From the NCBI RefSeq assembly GCF_012935325.2, contig NZ_JABBYG020000010.1, positions 186,001-250,000 of the forward strand: DNA of 64,000 nucleotides. The letters are read 5' to 3'. The stretch comes from Paenibacillus sp. PL91. Lineage in GTDB: Bacteria; Bacillota; Bacilli; Paenibacillales; Paenibacillaceae. The position numbers and the translations under genes were made by a program. The notes beneath the pieces are model-generated. The model worked only from the letters and a program-made list of their open reading frames with translations, had not been told where the DNA came from and did not search any database. How positions within the stretch are numbered: position 1 is the first letter of the stretch; the number at the start of each line of letters is the position of its first letter. Below are positions 25,637 through 34,780 of this stretch, in pieces.

Positions 25637-25674
25637 AAAAGAGCAGCCTCTGCCAACGCGGAGGTTCTCTTTTT
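25637..25674 (+). terminator. Hairpin with T-run between binding protein and permease genes
   Basis: AAAAGAG (25637-25643) pairs with CTCTTTT (25667-25673), with further imperfect CCTC/GAGG pairing inside and a T-run at the end. It is probably a partial terminator or 3' stabiliser giving more binding protein than permease. Confidence 0.6.
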
Positions 25675-25705
25675 ATCAAACCTTTTTAGGAAGTAGGAGA
25701 GAGCC

Positions 25706-26599
25706 ATGATTGCGAGGTCAAAGAAAAAGAAATGGACGAATTATGCGATTTGGTTTTTACTGCCGACGCTTGTTATCTATACGGCTTTCGTTATTATACC
25801 TACGCTTAGCAGCGTTTATCTCAGCTTTACATCCTGGGACGGGGTAAGCGATAAAGTTCGGTATATCGGATTCGACAACTTCATTGAGATCGTAAAGAGC
25901 CCCCGGGTGCACAATGCATTAAAAAACACGCTGATCTTTGCCGTTTCATTGGTTGTATTAGAAAATATCGTAGCGCTAGCGCTTGCGATATTGGTCGATC
26001 AGGTTCGCTGGCTCCGTAACTTTTTCCGCAGTATCTTTTATTTTCCGGTATTAATGTCCGGCATTATTATGGGCTTTATTTGGATGATCATCTTAAATTA
26101 TAACTTTGGCGTCTTGAATCAATTACTAGAAATGACAGGTCTCGGTTTCCTGAAAACAGACTGGTTGGGCAATCCGGATTATGCGCTAATCTCGATTATT
26201 CTCTCCACCGTATGGAAGGCAGCCGGTTATTATATGGTTATTTATCTGGCAGGGCTTCAAGGCATTCCACAGGAATTAAATGAAGCTGCCAGCATTGACG
26301 GGGCTAATCGCCTTCAGCAATTCCGACACATTACATTCCCGCTGCTTGCTGGCGCTACCACTGTATGCGTAATGCTGTCCATGATCGGCTCACTCAAAAT
26401 ATTCGACCAGATTGCGGTTATGACCGACGGCGGCCCGGGCTTTGCTACGGAAACATTGACTTATATCATCTACAAGGTCGGCTTTGGCGAATTGAGACAG
26501 GGCTTTGGCACGGCGCTAGCCATCGTACTTTTCATCCTGACCTTGGCCATCTCCCTCATTCAAATGAAAGTGCTTCGCAAAAGAGAGGTGCAAATGTAA
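25706..26599 (+). CDS. Sugar ABC transporter permease, MalF type (locus 1)
   Basis: A 297-residue inner membrane permease with six predicted helices. The EAA loop is seen as NEAASIDGANRLQQFRHITFP in the cytoplasmic loop near residue 195. It ends 1 base before the second permease gene starts. It pairs with the MalG-type subunit to import the sugar bound by the upstream lipoprotein. Confidence 0.92.
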   Translation: MIARSKKKKWTNYAIWFLLPTLVIYTAFVIIPTLSSVYLSFTSWDGVSDKVRYIGFDNFIEIVKSPRVHNALKNTLIFAVSLVVLENIVALALAILVDQVRWLRNFFRSIFYFPVLMSGIIMGFIWMIILNYNFGVLNQLLEMTGLGFLKTDWLGNPDYALISIILSTVWKAAGYYMVIYLAGLQGIPQELNEAASIDGANRLQQFRHITFPLLAGATTVCVMLSMIGSLKIFDQIAVMTDGGPGFATETLTYIIYKVGFGELRQGFGTALAIVLFILTLAISLIQMKVLRKREVQM

Positions 26600-26600
26600 G

Positions 26601-27431
26601 ATGAAAAAAGATATCAAGCTGATCGATATTGTTACATTCGTTGTGACTCTAGTTATTGCTATTGTCTTTGCATTCCCGATCTATTTCAACATCATGTCCG
26701 CCTTTAAGAGCAATGCCGAAATTATGCGGAACGCCATCGCTTTTCCGAAGGAGCTTTACTTAGAGAGCTTTAAATATTTGCTGACGGAGACCAAATATCC
26801 CGAAGCGATGCTAAACAGCACGATTCTGACCGTATGCTCGATTGCTGTCATGGTGCTAGTCATTCCAATGGCTGCTTACGCAATCGAGCGGACAAATAAC
26901 AAATGGACAAACAGCGTGTTTACGTATTTTCTCTTCGGGATGATGATTCCGTTCCAGGTGTACATGATTCCATTGTTTAAGCAGTTGAAAATGATCGGAT
27001 TGTTCGGTACGCTTACGGGTCCCATCCTAGTGTATATTTCCGGTTCCGTCGGCTTCGGGGTGCTGCTCTACACAAGCTTTCTGAAAGGGATTCCGCGGGA
27101 GATCGAGGAGTCGGCGGAAATAGACGGCTGTTCAAGAACGGGGATCTTTTGGAAAATAGTATTCCCTCTCCTTGGGCCAGTTACCGCAAGTATGGTGGTG
27201 CTTCAGGGACTTGGCATTTGGAACGACTTCCTGATGCCTATGATGGTGCTTCCAGCAGGCCAAGCCAAGACGATGATCGTCGAGCTGTTCTATTATGTCG
27301 GCGAATTCTCTTCACGCTGGGATATGATTTTTGCGGGAACGACGATGTCGCTTATCCCGGTATTGATTGCCTTCCTTTCCTTGCAAAAATATTTCGTCAA
27401 AGGCGTCTCCTCAGGCGCAATCAAAGGGTAA
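26601..27431 (+). CDS. Sugar ABC transporter permease, MalG type (locus 1)
   Basis: A 276-residue permease with six helices and the EAA loop EESAEIDGCSRTGIFWKIVFP. It ends in the subfamily-typical VSSGAIKG. It begins 1 base after the MalF-type gene, so the two are certainly co-transcribed. Confidence 0.92.
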   Translation: MKKDIKLIDIVTFVVTLVIAIVFAFPIYFNIMSAFKSNAEIMRNAIAFPKELYLESFKYLLTETKYPEAMLNSTILTVCSIAVMVLVIPMAAYAIERTNNKWTNSVFTYFLFGMMIPFQVYMIPLFKQLKMIGLFGTLTGPILVYISGSVGFGVLLYTSFLKGIPREIEESAEIDGCSRTGIFWKIVFPLLGPVTASMVVLQGLGIWNDFLMPMMVLPAGQAKTMIVELFYYVGEFSSRWDMIFAGTTMSLIPVLIAFLSLQKYFVKGVSSGAIKG

Positions 27432-27463
27432 GCATGATCGATTACACCGCGTACTAATCGTAC

Positions 27464-27494
27464 AGCCGGAAGCTCCTCCAGAGGTGCTTCCGGC
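27464..27494 (+). other. Perfect 10-bp hairpin between permease and kinase genes
   Basis: AGCCGGAAGC (27464-27473) pairs with GCTTCCGGCT (27485-27494). There is no T-run afterwards, so it may be an RNA processing or stability element between the transporter and the two-component genes rather than a terminator. Confidence 0.5.
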
Positions 27495-27587
27495 TATGTT
27501 CGTTGCTTGCCTTGTTGCATCCGGGCAAGGGCTATTTCATGTTATGATGAGACAACAGGAGCAGCTTTGTTTAGGAGGAGCTTATTG

Positions 27588-29369
27588 ATGAAATCATGGC
27601 GCCAAAGATGGAATAGCGTGTTTGTCAAATTTTCGGCTGCGTTTATATTAGTTGGCCTTATTCCGCTGTTCGCGCTCAGTTATTTTTCCGTGCAAACCTT
27701 TACGGGGCATGTTGAGCGTTATACGAACGATAATCTGCGCCAAATGGTTCTCTATATTAGCTATAACCTGAATTCTGCGTTCAACAACTATAACGAAATT
27801 TCAATGCTGATGTACACGGGGCGCTATGAAGGCGTGCTTGATAGCTTCGCGGACAACCAGACTCGCAATGTGAATGAATTGGAACAGATCAATTCCGTGC
27901 CGATCGATGCTTTTCTCAAAATGATCATGTACAGCGACCGCTATATTACAAGCGCTTATTTCGTAAGGACGAAGGACGGCAAGCTGTATTATCAAACGAA
28001 GGAAAATAAGGTATTAATACCGGAAAAGCTGCCCGTAAAAGAATGGGCGAGCACGATGAAAGATCAGCCCACCGATTTGATGATTTATCCGACGCATGAG
28101 GATTATTATATTTTTAATTCCAAGGATAAGGTCATTACGATCGGCAGGAACTTAATCGATACTTCAGGCACGCTGACACGGGAGCCCAAAATCGTAGGAA
28201 CGTTGTACTTTGATGTCGATGCCAAAATAGCGGACCAATTTTTGCGAGAGCTTAATTTGGGTGTCAAGGACGAGCTGTATGTGCTGGATGACAAAGAGCG
28301 GCCTTATTTTAGCAATAAGGAGCTGGCGTCCATCCAAGTGCCCCTATCCTCGGAGAGTGATAACAGCAAGCTTATACTGAGCGAAGAAATCCCGTTTATT
28401 AAGGGACAATTGCTGGTGAAATTCGAGAACGAGGAAATCTACAAGCAGCTCGGAACGACCAGCACTGCTGTTTACTTTGCAATTGGAATTTGCTCGCTTG
28501 TGCTCATCATTATGGGAACCTGGTTTTCTAGGCGACTGGCTAGGCCAATTCGCTCACTCATTAAACAGATGGCTAAGGTAGAATCGGGCAATTTGGAAAT
28601 ACAGGTCGAAGTGAAAAGCAATGACGAGATGGGAAGACTGGCGCATGGCTTCAACCGGATGGTGGACCGGCTTCAAGCTTTTATTAACGAGGCATACGTT
28701 GCCGAGATCAAGCAAAAGCAAACGGAGCTGAATGCGCTTAAAAGCCAAATCAGGCCTCATTATTTATACAATACGCTTGAGGTTATCCGTATGAATGCGG
28801 TCCACAGCGATGCGGATGAAGTAGCGGATATGATCCTTTCGCTCTCGAATCAATTAAAATATGTAATCGATTATGGCGAGGATTGGGTGACGGTACAGCA
28901 GGAGCTGGAGCACCTCAAGGACTATTTTTACATTATTCAAATAAGGTTTGAAAATCGATTTGAGCTTAGATGCAGTATCTCAGAGGATGTAAATATGGCC
29001 TCGCTAATTTTAAAGCTTTCCTTGCAACCGATTGTCGAGAATGCTATCCAGCACGGGCTCCGGCTTAAAGGAAAGGGGACGGTTCAAGTATCGATTGAGC
29101 TTTGGGAGGATAAGCTTGCGGTGACGGTTTACGATGACGGCATAGGCATGGATAAAGAGGAGCTTGACCGGTTGAATGCGAATTTGGAAAATGCTGCTGC
29201 TCCCTCCAAAAATGTCGGCGTGAAAAATGTGCATGAGCGAATCAAATCGGTTTGCGGAGAAGGCTACGGGGTGTCGATCAGCAGTCGCAAGCATGTGGGC
29301 ACTTCGGTGCTGATGCTATTTCCGGTGAAGGAGGAATTGCCGCATGATAAGACTCATTCTGGCAGATGA
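27588..29369 (+). CDS. YesM-type sensor histidine kinase (locus 1)
   Basis: A 593-residue sensor with one N-terminal helix (FILVGLIPLFALSYFS), an external sensor domain to about residue 275, a second helix (AIGICSLVLIIMGTW), HAMP, His_kinase (KSQIRPHYLYNTLEVIRMNA) and HATPase (QPIVENAIQHGLR). ATG at 27588 follows AGGAGGAG; longer in-frame readings lack a site. The gene overlaps the regulator gene by 26 bases. It probably senses extracellular oligosaccharide, perhaps with the binding protein, and drives locus 1. Confidence 0.92.
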   Translation: MKSWRQRWNSVFVKFSAAFILVGLIPLFALSYFSVQTFTGHVERYTNDNLRQMVLYISYNLNSAFNNYNEISMLMYTGRYEGVLDSFADNQTRNVNELEQINSVPIDAFLKMIMYSDRYITSAYFVRTKDGKLYYQTKENKVLIPEKLPVKEWASTMKDQPTDLMIYPTHEDYYIFNSKDKVITIGRNLIDTSGTLTREPKIVGTLYFDVDAKIADQFLRELNLGVKDELYVLDDKERPYFSNKELASIQVPLSSESDNSKLILSEEIPFIKGQLLVKFENEEIYKQLGTTSTAVYFAIGICSLVLIIMGTWFSRRLARPIRSLIKQMAKVESGNLEIQVEVKSNDEMGRLAHGFNRMVDRLQAFINEAYVAEIKQKQTELNALKSQIRPHYLYNTLEVIRMNAVHSDADEVADMILSLSNQLKYVIDYGEDWVTVQQELEHLKDYFYIIQIRFENRFELRCSISEDVNMASLILKLSLQPIVENAIQHGLRLKGKGTVQVSIELWEDKLAVTVYDDGIGMDKEELDRLNANLENAAAPSKNVGVKNVHERIKSVCGEGYGVSISSRKHVGTSVLMLFPVKEELPHDKTHSGR

Positions 29370-30942
29370 TGAACCGATCATTATAAAAGGATTGCGGAAG
29401 CTGATCGATTGGGAATCGTTCGGCATGGAAATCGTAGGGCAAGCCTATGACGGCAATGAGCTGACGCAGCTAATTGAAGAGCTGGCACCCGATCTTGTCA
29501 TTAGCGATATCTGCATGCCTCATCGAACAGGCATCGACATGATTAAAGAGATCAAGCAAAGAGGCTTGCCGGTGAATGTTATTTTTATTAGCGCGTATCA
29601 GGAATTCTCCTATGCGAGAGACGCGGTTGCTTTTGGAGCGATCGATTATTTAGTGAAGCCAGTCGTCAAGCAACAGCTGGAGAGCGTGCTGGACAAAGCC
29701 ATTTCAATGATTATGGAGCACAATGAAGAGCAGAAGCGAAAAGGCAAGCTGAAGCTGCTGGAGCGCAAAAGCCGGCATGAAGAGATGCAGGATGCTTTAA
29801 TCCAGTTAACCGACGGCAATTTATCGCCCAAAACAAAATCGTTCCAAGAAACGGACGCACAGCTTCCAGGGCCTTTCTATACGGTCTTAATTGTTGAAGT
29901 GGAGCGGCTGAAGGAAGAGTCGGACCGCTGGACAGATAAGGAAAAGAAGCTGATTGAATTTGCGATCGGGAATGTGCTGCAGGAGAGTTTTATCGATACA
30001 GGCATCGGTTATGCCTTTATGAAAGGGATCCAGCATGTGATCGTGGTTAGTCACGATAGGGACGCAGAGCCGCGCATACTAGCTGAGGATACGCAAAAGA
30101 AAATGGAAACCTTTTTGAAGCTGAAGGTATCGGTTGCGCTTAGCCGTCCAGTGAGCGGGCTGATGAAGCTGGAAGAGGCTTACCGTGAAGCGGAGCATGC
30201 GATGGAAATGAAATATTTTGTAGGTCTAAATCGCCTGCTCAGCCTTGTTCCGAAAGGGAAACCGTATGCCATAGACAAAGAGCTGTATGATTTGCAATGG
30301 GATGTCATACGCGGAATGACAGCTAAAGCGTGGCCTGAAGTGCAGGCTGCCCTAACGCTATGGCTCGATACGATAAAAAAAGAAACGTATGGCAATCGTT
30401 CCCTAGCCGTATCCACCTGTTTTTCTTCGGTTTCATTTATTATCCAAGAGCTGTCCAAATCAGGCGTTCGATTGTCAGAACGCGCGTTAGACAAGCGAGA
30501 GCTTCAGCAGAAGCTGAACTCCTTCGAGACTTTTAATCAGATGAGCGGCGAAATTATTGGCGTGTTCGAGAAAACTTACAAAGAGATGGATAGCGATTCG
30601 GGCAATAAAGATAAAATCGTGCTGGCAAAAATCAAGCAGTACATCGATGAGCATTATGACGAAGAAATTACGCTTGAGTCGATGGCGAGCATGGCTTTTA
30701 TGAATCCCTATTATTTCAGCAGCTTCTTCAAGAAGCATACCAAGCAAAATTTTAAAACCTATGTAACGGAAGTGCGGATGAAGCATGCGACCGATATGCT
30801 GAGCCTTACTGACTTAATGGTGTATGAGATAGCCGAGAAGGTCGGCTATAACAATGCGCGCCATTTTAGCGATATGTTCAAAAAAAGGTTTGGCAAGCTT
30901 CCGATCGATTACCGACAGGATACAAAGAAGCATTTGGAATAG
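29344..30942 (+). CDS. YesN-type response regulator with AraC DNA-binding domain (locus 1)
   Basis: A 532-residue regulator. The receiver domain has Asp55 as phospho-acceptor (VISDICMPH) and the Lys of YLVKPV. A long linker region follows, then a C-terminal AraC HTH pair (EEITLESMASMAFMNPYYFSS and VYEIAEKVGYNNARHFSDMFKK in blocks). GAAGGAGG precedes ATG 29344. It is the partner of the overlapping kinase and likely activates the GH43/GH88/ABC genes. Confidence 0.93.
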   Translation: MIRLILADDEPIIIKGLRKLIDWESFGMEIVGQAYDGNELTQLIEELAPDLVISDICMPHRTGIDMIKEIKQRGLPVNVIFISAYQEFSYARDAVAFGAIDYLVKPVVKQQLESVLDKAISMIMEHNEEQKRKGKLKLLERKSRHEEMQDALIQLTDGNLSPKTKSFQETDAQLPGPFYTVLIVEVERLKEESDRWTDKEKKLIEFAIGNVLQESFIDTGIGYAFMKGIQHVIVVSHDRDAEPRILAEDTQKKMETFLKLKVSVALSRPVSGLMKLEEAYREAEHAMEMKYFVGLNRLLSLVPKGKPYAIDKELYDLQWDVIRGMTAKAWPEVQAALTLWLDTIKKETYGNRSLAVSTCFSSVSFIIQELSKSGVRLSERALDKRELQQKLNSFETFNQMSGEIIGVFEKTYKEMDSDSGNKDKIVLAKIKQYIDEHYDEEITLESMASMAFMNPYYFSSFFKKHTKQNFKTYVTEVRMKHATDMLSLTDLMVYEIAEKVGYNNARHFSDMFKKRFGKLPIDYRQDTKKHLE

Positions 30943-30956
30943 GATAGTGCTAGAGG

Positions 30957-30988
30957 GGTCAATCGGCAGCAGCTGATTGGCTTTATTT
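30957..30988 (+). terminator. Terminator after the YesN gene
   Basis: GGTCAATC (30957-30964) pairs, with G-U pairs, with GATTGGCT (30975-30982) and is followed by TTATTT. Confidence 0.55.
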
Positions 30989-31010
30989 GTATATTCCGCA
31001 TGAAAATTCA

Positions 31011-31046
31011 TTGCAAAAGATAATCGAATGATATATCATGATATAT
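31011..31046 (+). promoter_or_regulatory. Promoter and overlapping operator of the GntR/LacI-type regulator gene
   Basis: TTGCAA at 31011-31016, a 17-base spacer and TATCAT at 31034-31039 form a likely promoter. The -10 lies inside a perfect 16-bp palindrome, ATATATCATGATATAT (31031-31046). An ATGATATATTA sequence here (31038-31048) recurs upstream of the transporter operon at 32385-32395. Autorepression by the downstream regulator is the simplest reading. Confidence 0.5.
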
Positions 31047-31090
31047 TATTAGAGACATGTTGATTTGATTGAATGGAAGAGGGGCTCAAT

Positions 31091-32245
31091 ATGAATGATA
31101 CTTCGTCTAAACCGATGTACGAAAAAATATTTGAAGCGGTAAAAAATCAAATATTAACGAAGATGTATGGCATCGGTGAACGAATCCCTTCCGAGAAGGA
31201 GCTGGCCGAAGCGTATAAGGTGAGCAGGATTACAAGCAAAAAAGCGCTTGAGCTGCTTACGAATGAGCGTCTAATTGTGCGAAAGCCCGGAAGAGGATCG
31301 TTTGTAGCCGATCCAGTTACGGATTTTGGATCCGATGCTGCTCCCTCTGAGTCACCGGCGTCTTCTTTTGCTACGGAAATGACTACGATAGGGCTTGTCA
31401 TTACCGATTTTGGAAATAGCTACGGAACGGGATTAATCTATGGCATGGAGGAAGCGTCAAGGGAACATGATTGCTTCCTCGTGCTCCGCAGATCATTTGG
31501 CGTACCGGCCAATGAAGAGCAATCCATTCAGAAGCTGCTTCAACTTGGGGTAGACGGTTTAATCATTTTCCCGGCTCAAGGGGAGTATTTTAACGAGGAA
31601 ATATTGAAGCTGGTCATTAGCCGTTTCCCTCTCGTATTGATAGACAGGCATTTGAAGGGAGTATCCGCCGCCTCGATCAGCTCGGATAATGCCGCTGCCG
31701 CAAGAAAAGCGACTTCCTATTTGTTCGAGCTAGGTCATCGCCATATTTCCTTCCTGTCGCCGCCGCCAATGGATACGACCGCTGTTGAGGAGCGGATTGA
31801 AGGATTCATTCAAGCGCATGCCGAGCATGGCATCGCGGTAGAGAGAGAGCTGTGGGTAAGCGATCTTACTTCAACGCTGCCGAATTCATTTAGCGATGAA
31901 AACATTGAACGGGATATCGGAAGGCTAATGGAGCATTTGAAGGACCATCCGGGTATTACCGCATTGTTCGCTATTGAATATAACATTGCGCTGCTTGCCA
32001 AATCGGCTGTGGAAAGGCTGGGCCTGCGCATCCCGCAGGATATATCGATCATTTGCTTCGATAGTCCGCCTACTAGACTTGGCGGCGGATACGCATTTAC
32101 TCATATTCGTCAAAATGAAGAGGAAATGGGGCGCCTCGCCGTAGGCCATGTGCTGCAAATTTTGAAAGGTCAGTCGGTACCGAACAAAATTATGCTTGAA
32201 GCGGATCTGATAATTGGAGACTCAACAGATAAAGCGAGCAAATGA
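31091..32245 (+). CDS. GntR-type HTH / LacI-type sugar-sensing transcriptional regulator
   Basis: A 384-residue regulator combining an N-terminal GntR winged helix (GERIPSEKELAEAYKVSRITSKKAL, then VRKPGRGSFV) with a LacI/GalR periplasmic-binding-like domain (IGLVITDFGNSYGTGLIYGM, LGVDGLIIFPAQGE, FELGHRHISFLSPP). This is the AraR-like architecture that releases DNA on binding a sugar. ATG at 31091 follows AGAGGGG; the ATG at 31073 precedes that site. It probably represses itself and the adjacent transporter/GH76 operon. Confidence 0.9.
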   Translation: MNDTSSKPMYEKIFEAVKNQILTKMYGIGERIPSEKELAEAYKVSRITSKKALELLTNERLIVRKPGRGSFVADPVTDFGSDAAPSESPASSFATEMTTIGLVITDFGNSYGTGLIYGMEEASREHDCFLVLRRSFGVPANEEQSIQKLLQLGVDGLIIFPAQGEYFNEEILKLVISRFPLVLIDRHLKGVSAASISSDNAAAARKATSYLFELGHRHISFLSPPPMDTTAVEERIEGFIQAHAEHGIAVERELWVSDLTSTLPNSFSDENIERDIGRLMEHLKDHPGITALFAIEYNIALLAKSAVERLGLRIPQDISIICFDSPPTRLGGGYAFTHIRQNEEEMGRLAVGHVLQILKGQSVPNKIMLEADLIIGDSTDKASK

Positions 32246-32260
32246 TGGAGCAGCTGTCCC

Positions 32261-32312
32261 AAAAGAACGTTCAAAATCATTGGATAAATGATTTTGGGCG
32301 TTCTTTTTTTGT
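32261..32312 (+). terminator. Strong rho-independent terminator after the regulator gene
   Basis: AAGAACG and CAAAATCATT pair with AATGATTTTG and CGTTCTT around a short loop, followed by seven T residues. Confidence 0.88.
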
Positions 32313-32388
32313 TCCAATTGCTAGGCAAAGCGCGCAAATATACGTTCAAAGACGGCGGTAATAGAAGAGAATATACAGCTTTAAATGA

Positions 32389-32451
32389 TATATTAGCATG
32401 GAAAAATGTCGAAATATATTTGAGTTGACATATACATTTTATGCTAATATA
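32389..32451. promoter_or_regulatory. Widely spaced inverted-repeat operators flanking a -35/-10 region
   Basis: TATATTAGCAT (32389-32399) and its exact inverse ATGCTAATATA (32441-32451) are centred 52 bp apart, about five helical turns. The downstream arm overlaps the -10 hexamer. Likely half-sites or paired operators for the GntR/LacI-type regulator, possibly with DNA looping. Confidence 0.55.
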
Positions 32452-32453
32452 CT
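32425..32453 (+). promoter_or_regulatory. Strong sigma-A promoter of transporter operon 2
   Basis: TTGACA (32425-32430), exactly 17 bases, TATACT (32448-32453). The expected transcription start is near 32460. Confidence 0.8.
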
Positions 32454-32460
32454 AATCTCA

Positions 32461-32474
32461 TGTAAGCGGTTACT
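32461..32474. promoter_or_regulatory. Catabolite-responsive element (cre, CcpA site)
   Basis: TGTAAGCGGTTACT matches the cre consensus TGWAANCGNTNWCA at 13 of 14 positions; only the last base differs. It covers the expected transcription start, where CcpA binding would repress in the presence of glucose. Confidence 0.6.
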
Positions 32475-32509
32475 ATTTATCGAACAACATAAAAAAGGGA
32501 GGCATGGCA

Positions 32510-33823
32510 ATGAGATTGAAGCAATGGCTAATGACGTTGACAGCAATGCTGCTCGTAGCATCGCTTATCGCGGGGTGCTCGGGCAACGCGAACCAGAAAG
32601 AGTCGAACGGTAATACGAAAGCGGAAGACGGAAATGCAAAAAACAGTAAGGCGGTTGAGCTGACCTTCTGGGGCGATTGGGGCGGCGAAGGGCAAATACA
32701 GTTTGAGACGATGGTTGATGCCTTTAATAAATCGCAAGATAAAATCCGCGTGAAATACGTGCTGCAGCAGGATATGATCACCAAGTTCCTAACGGCTGCT
32801 ACCTCAGGCGGTTCACCGGACATTCTGTTCTGGGATCGCTGGAGAACGTCCCTTTACGCGCCTAAAAACGTGCTTCATCCGATCGATGAATATTTAGAGC
32901 GCGATGGCATTTCGCGTGATGATTATTATGAGGAGTCGTTAAAGGAGCTTTCTCTTAACGATAAGCTGTACGGACTGCCGCTTACGGTTGATGCGCGCGC
33001 TCTCTTCTATAATAAGAAGCTTCTTGCGGAAGCGGGCCTTGAGCCGCCGAAAACATGGGATGAGCTTGCCGCAGCCGCAGCCAAGCTAACGAAGTGGAAT
33101 GGCAATAAGCTGGAGGTTGCAGGCTTCTCGCTTGGCGATGTGGGATTGTTCAACATGTATGTGCAGCAAGCAGGCGGGCAAATGATTACGGAGGACGGCA
33201 AAACCAATTTTAACAACGAGCAGGGCAAGCAGGTTTTGCAATATTGGGATCAACTGCTCAATCAAGATAAAGTGTATAAAGTCGGCTTTGAGCAAGGGTT
33301 AGGCGAAGGGCAGGACGCGTTCGTAACCGGCAAGCTTGCGATGCAGTATACAGGTCCATGGATGCTCAGCACTTATAAAAAATACGGTAAAGATTTGGAG
33401 TTTGGCATTGTGCCGCCGCCGGCAGGACCAAATGGCGACAAAGGAAGCGTCATGGGCGGTTTTGGCTTAGTTATTCCAGAAGGCGCGAAGCATAAAGAGG
33501 AGTCCTGGACGTTCATTAAATGGTGGCTTGCAAACAAAGACAATGCGCTGCTCTGGGCAAAAACGAGCTTGAACATTCCGGGCTACAAGCCGGCGCTCGA
33601 AGATCCGTTTTTCAAGGATGATCCGCTCTGGCAGCCGTTTATGGAGACGCTTGAGTTCGCGAAGGTACGTCCTAACCATCCTGGCTATTCGGTGATGGAG
33701 GGAGATGCTCTAATTCCGAATCTGCAGCTATTCCAGCAAAACAAGCAGAGCATTGAAGATACGCTTAAGAAATCGCAAGAGCAGGGCGATAAGCTGCTGA
33801 AGGACAATAGCGAGGTAAAATAA
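32510..33823 (+). CDS. Sugar ABC transporter substrate-binding lipoprotein (locus 2)
   Basis: A 437-residue family 1 solute-binding protein with lipobox IAGCSG near residue 22. Typical motifs are ELTFWGDWGGEGQ, DILFWDRW, LPLTVDARALFYNKK and MQYTGPWML. ATG at 32510 is chosen because AAGGGAGG ends 7 bases before it; the ATG at 32504 is too close. Two permeases follow after a hairpin, again without an ATPase gene. It is expressed from a promoter with operators and a cre site. Confidence 0.92.
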   Translation: MRLKQWLMTLTAMLLVASLIAGCSGNANQKESNGNTKAEDGNAKNSKAVELTFWGDWGGEGQIQFETMVDAFNKSQDKIRVKYVLQQDMITKFLTAATSGGSPDILFWDRWRTSLYAPKNVLHPIDEYLERDGISRDDYYEESLKELSLNDKLYGLPLTVDARALFYNKKLLAEAGLEPPKTWDELAAAAAKLTKWNGNKLEVAGFSLGDVGLFNMYVQQAGGQMITEDGKTNFNNEQGKQVLQYWDQLLNQDKVYKVGFEQGLGEGQDAFVTGKLAMQYTGPWMLSTYKKYGKDLEFGIVPPPAGPNGDKGSVMGGFGLVIPEGAKHKEESWTFIKWWLANKDNALLWAKTSLNIPGYKPALEDPFFKDDPLWQPFMETLEFAKVRPNHPGYSVMEGDALIPNLQLFQQNKQSIEDTLKKSQEQGDKLLKDNSEVK

Positions 33824-33836
33824 AGGGTAAAACAAA

Positions 33837-33862
33837 AGAAAGGGAGGCAAGCCTCCCTTTCT
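33837..33862 (+). other. Stable intercistronic hairpin between binding protein and permease
   Basis: A near-perfect stem of 11-12 bp (GAAAGGGAGG pairing with CCTCCCTTTC, tight CAAG loop) with no T-run. It probably protects the binding-protein mRNA 3' end or trims downstream expression. Confidence 0.65.
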
Positions 33863-33881
33863 CCATGGAGGGGGAGTTTCT

Positions 33882-34769
33882 ATGGCTTCCGTTAGAAAGC
33901 TGGATCGTCATCAGGCAAGAACGGCATACGCGTTCATTGCGCCAACCATGCTGTTGTTTCTTGTTTTTACCGTAATTCCTGTGTTTATGGCGCTATATTT
34001 GAGCTTCACCAACTATGATGTGCTAAGCCGGAAGGATTGGGTTGGCTTCGAAAATTACCGCCGGCTGCTGGATGATGAATTATTATGGGTTACGTTCAAA
34101 AATGTATTCCTTTATGCGGTCGTATTTGTTCCGTTCAACATTATTATTTCGCTCGCGCTTGGCATTCTGATGAACCGGGCATGGCGCGGCATTAAGCTAT
34201 TCCGGACGTTGAATTATTTGCCGACGCTGACTTCATCCGTGGCAGCTGCTACCGTATGGATTTGGCTGCTACATCCAGAGTTTGGACTCGTTAATGGATT
34301 GCTCTCGTATGTCGGCATAACCGGACCTGCTTGGGTAGCCCAAACCGAGACGGCAATGCTCTCGATCATCATGGTGACGCTCTGGCAGTCAGTCGGCTCC
34401 AATATGATCATCTATCTTGCCGGTTTGCAGGGTGTTCCCGACTACTTATATGAATCGGCAAAACTCGACGGGGCGACCAAGATTGATTGTTTCCGGTTTA
34501 TAACGTGGCCGCAGCTTAGGCCAACGACCTTCCTCGTCAGCACCTTATCGATTATCGGGGCGCTTCAGTTATTTGATCAAGCGTTTGTGCTTACTCAAGG
34601 CGGGCCGGCCAATGTGACCAAAACACCGGTATATCTGATCTACCAGCAGGGCTTTAATCAGCTGCAAATGGGTTATGCGTCAGCGCAGGCGTTTGTTCTG
34701 GCAGTAGCCATTCTCATTTTCTCCGTCATTAATATGAGGATTACTAAAGCGGAAGAGTCTGTGATATAG
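33882..34769 (+). CDS. Sugar ABC transporter permease, MalF type (locus 2)
   Basis: A 295-residue six-helix permease with the EAA loop YESAKLDGATKIDCFRFITWP near residue 190. GGAGGGGG precedes ATG 33882. Its partner starts 11 bases after its stop. Confidence 0.92.
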   Translation: MASVRKLDRHQARTAYAFIAPTMLLFLVFTVIPVFMALYLSFTNYDVLSRKDWVGFENYRRLLDDELLWVTFKNVFLYAVVFVPFNIIISLALGILMNRAWRGIKLFRTLNYLPTLTSSVAAATVWIWLLHPEFGLVNGLLSYVGITGPAWVAQTETAMLSIIMVTLWQSVGSNMIIYLAGLQGVPDYLYESAKLDGATKIDCFRFITWPQLRPTTFLVSTLSIIGALQLFDQAFVLTQGGPANVTKTPVYLIYQQGFNQLQMGYASAQAFVLAVAILIFSVINMRITKAEESVI

Positions 34770-34780
34770 GGGGGACAAAA

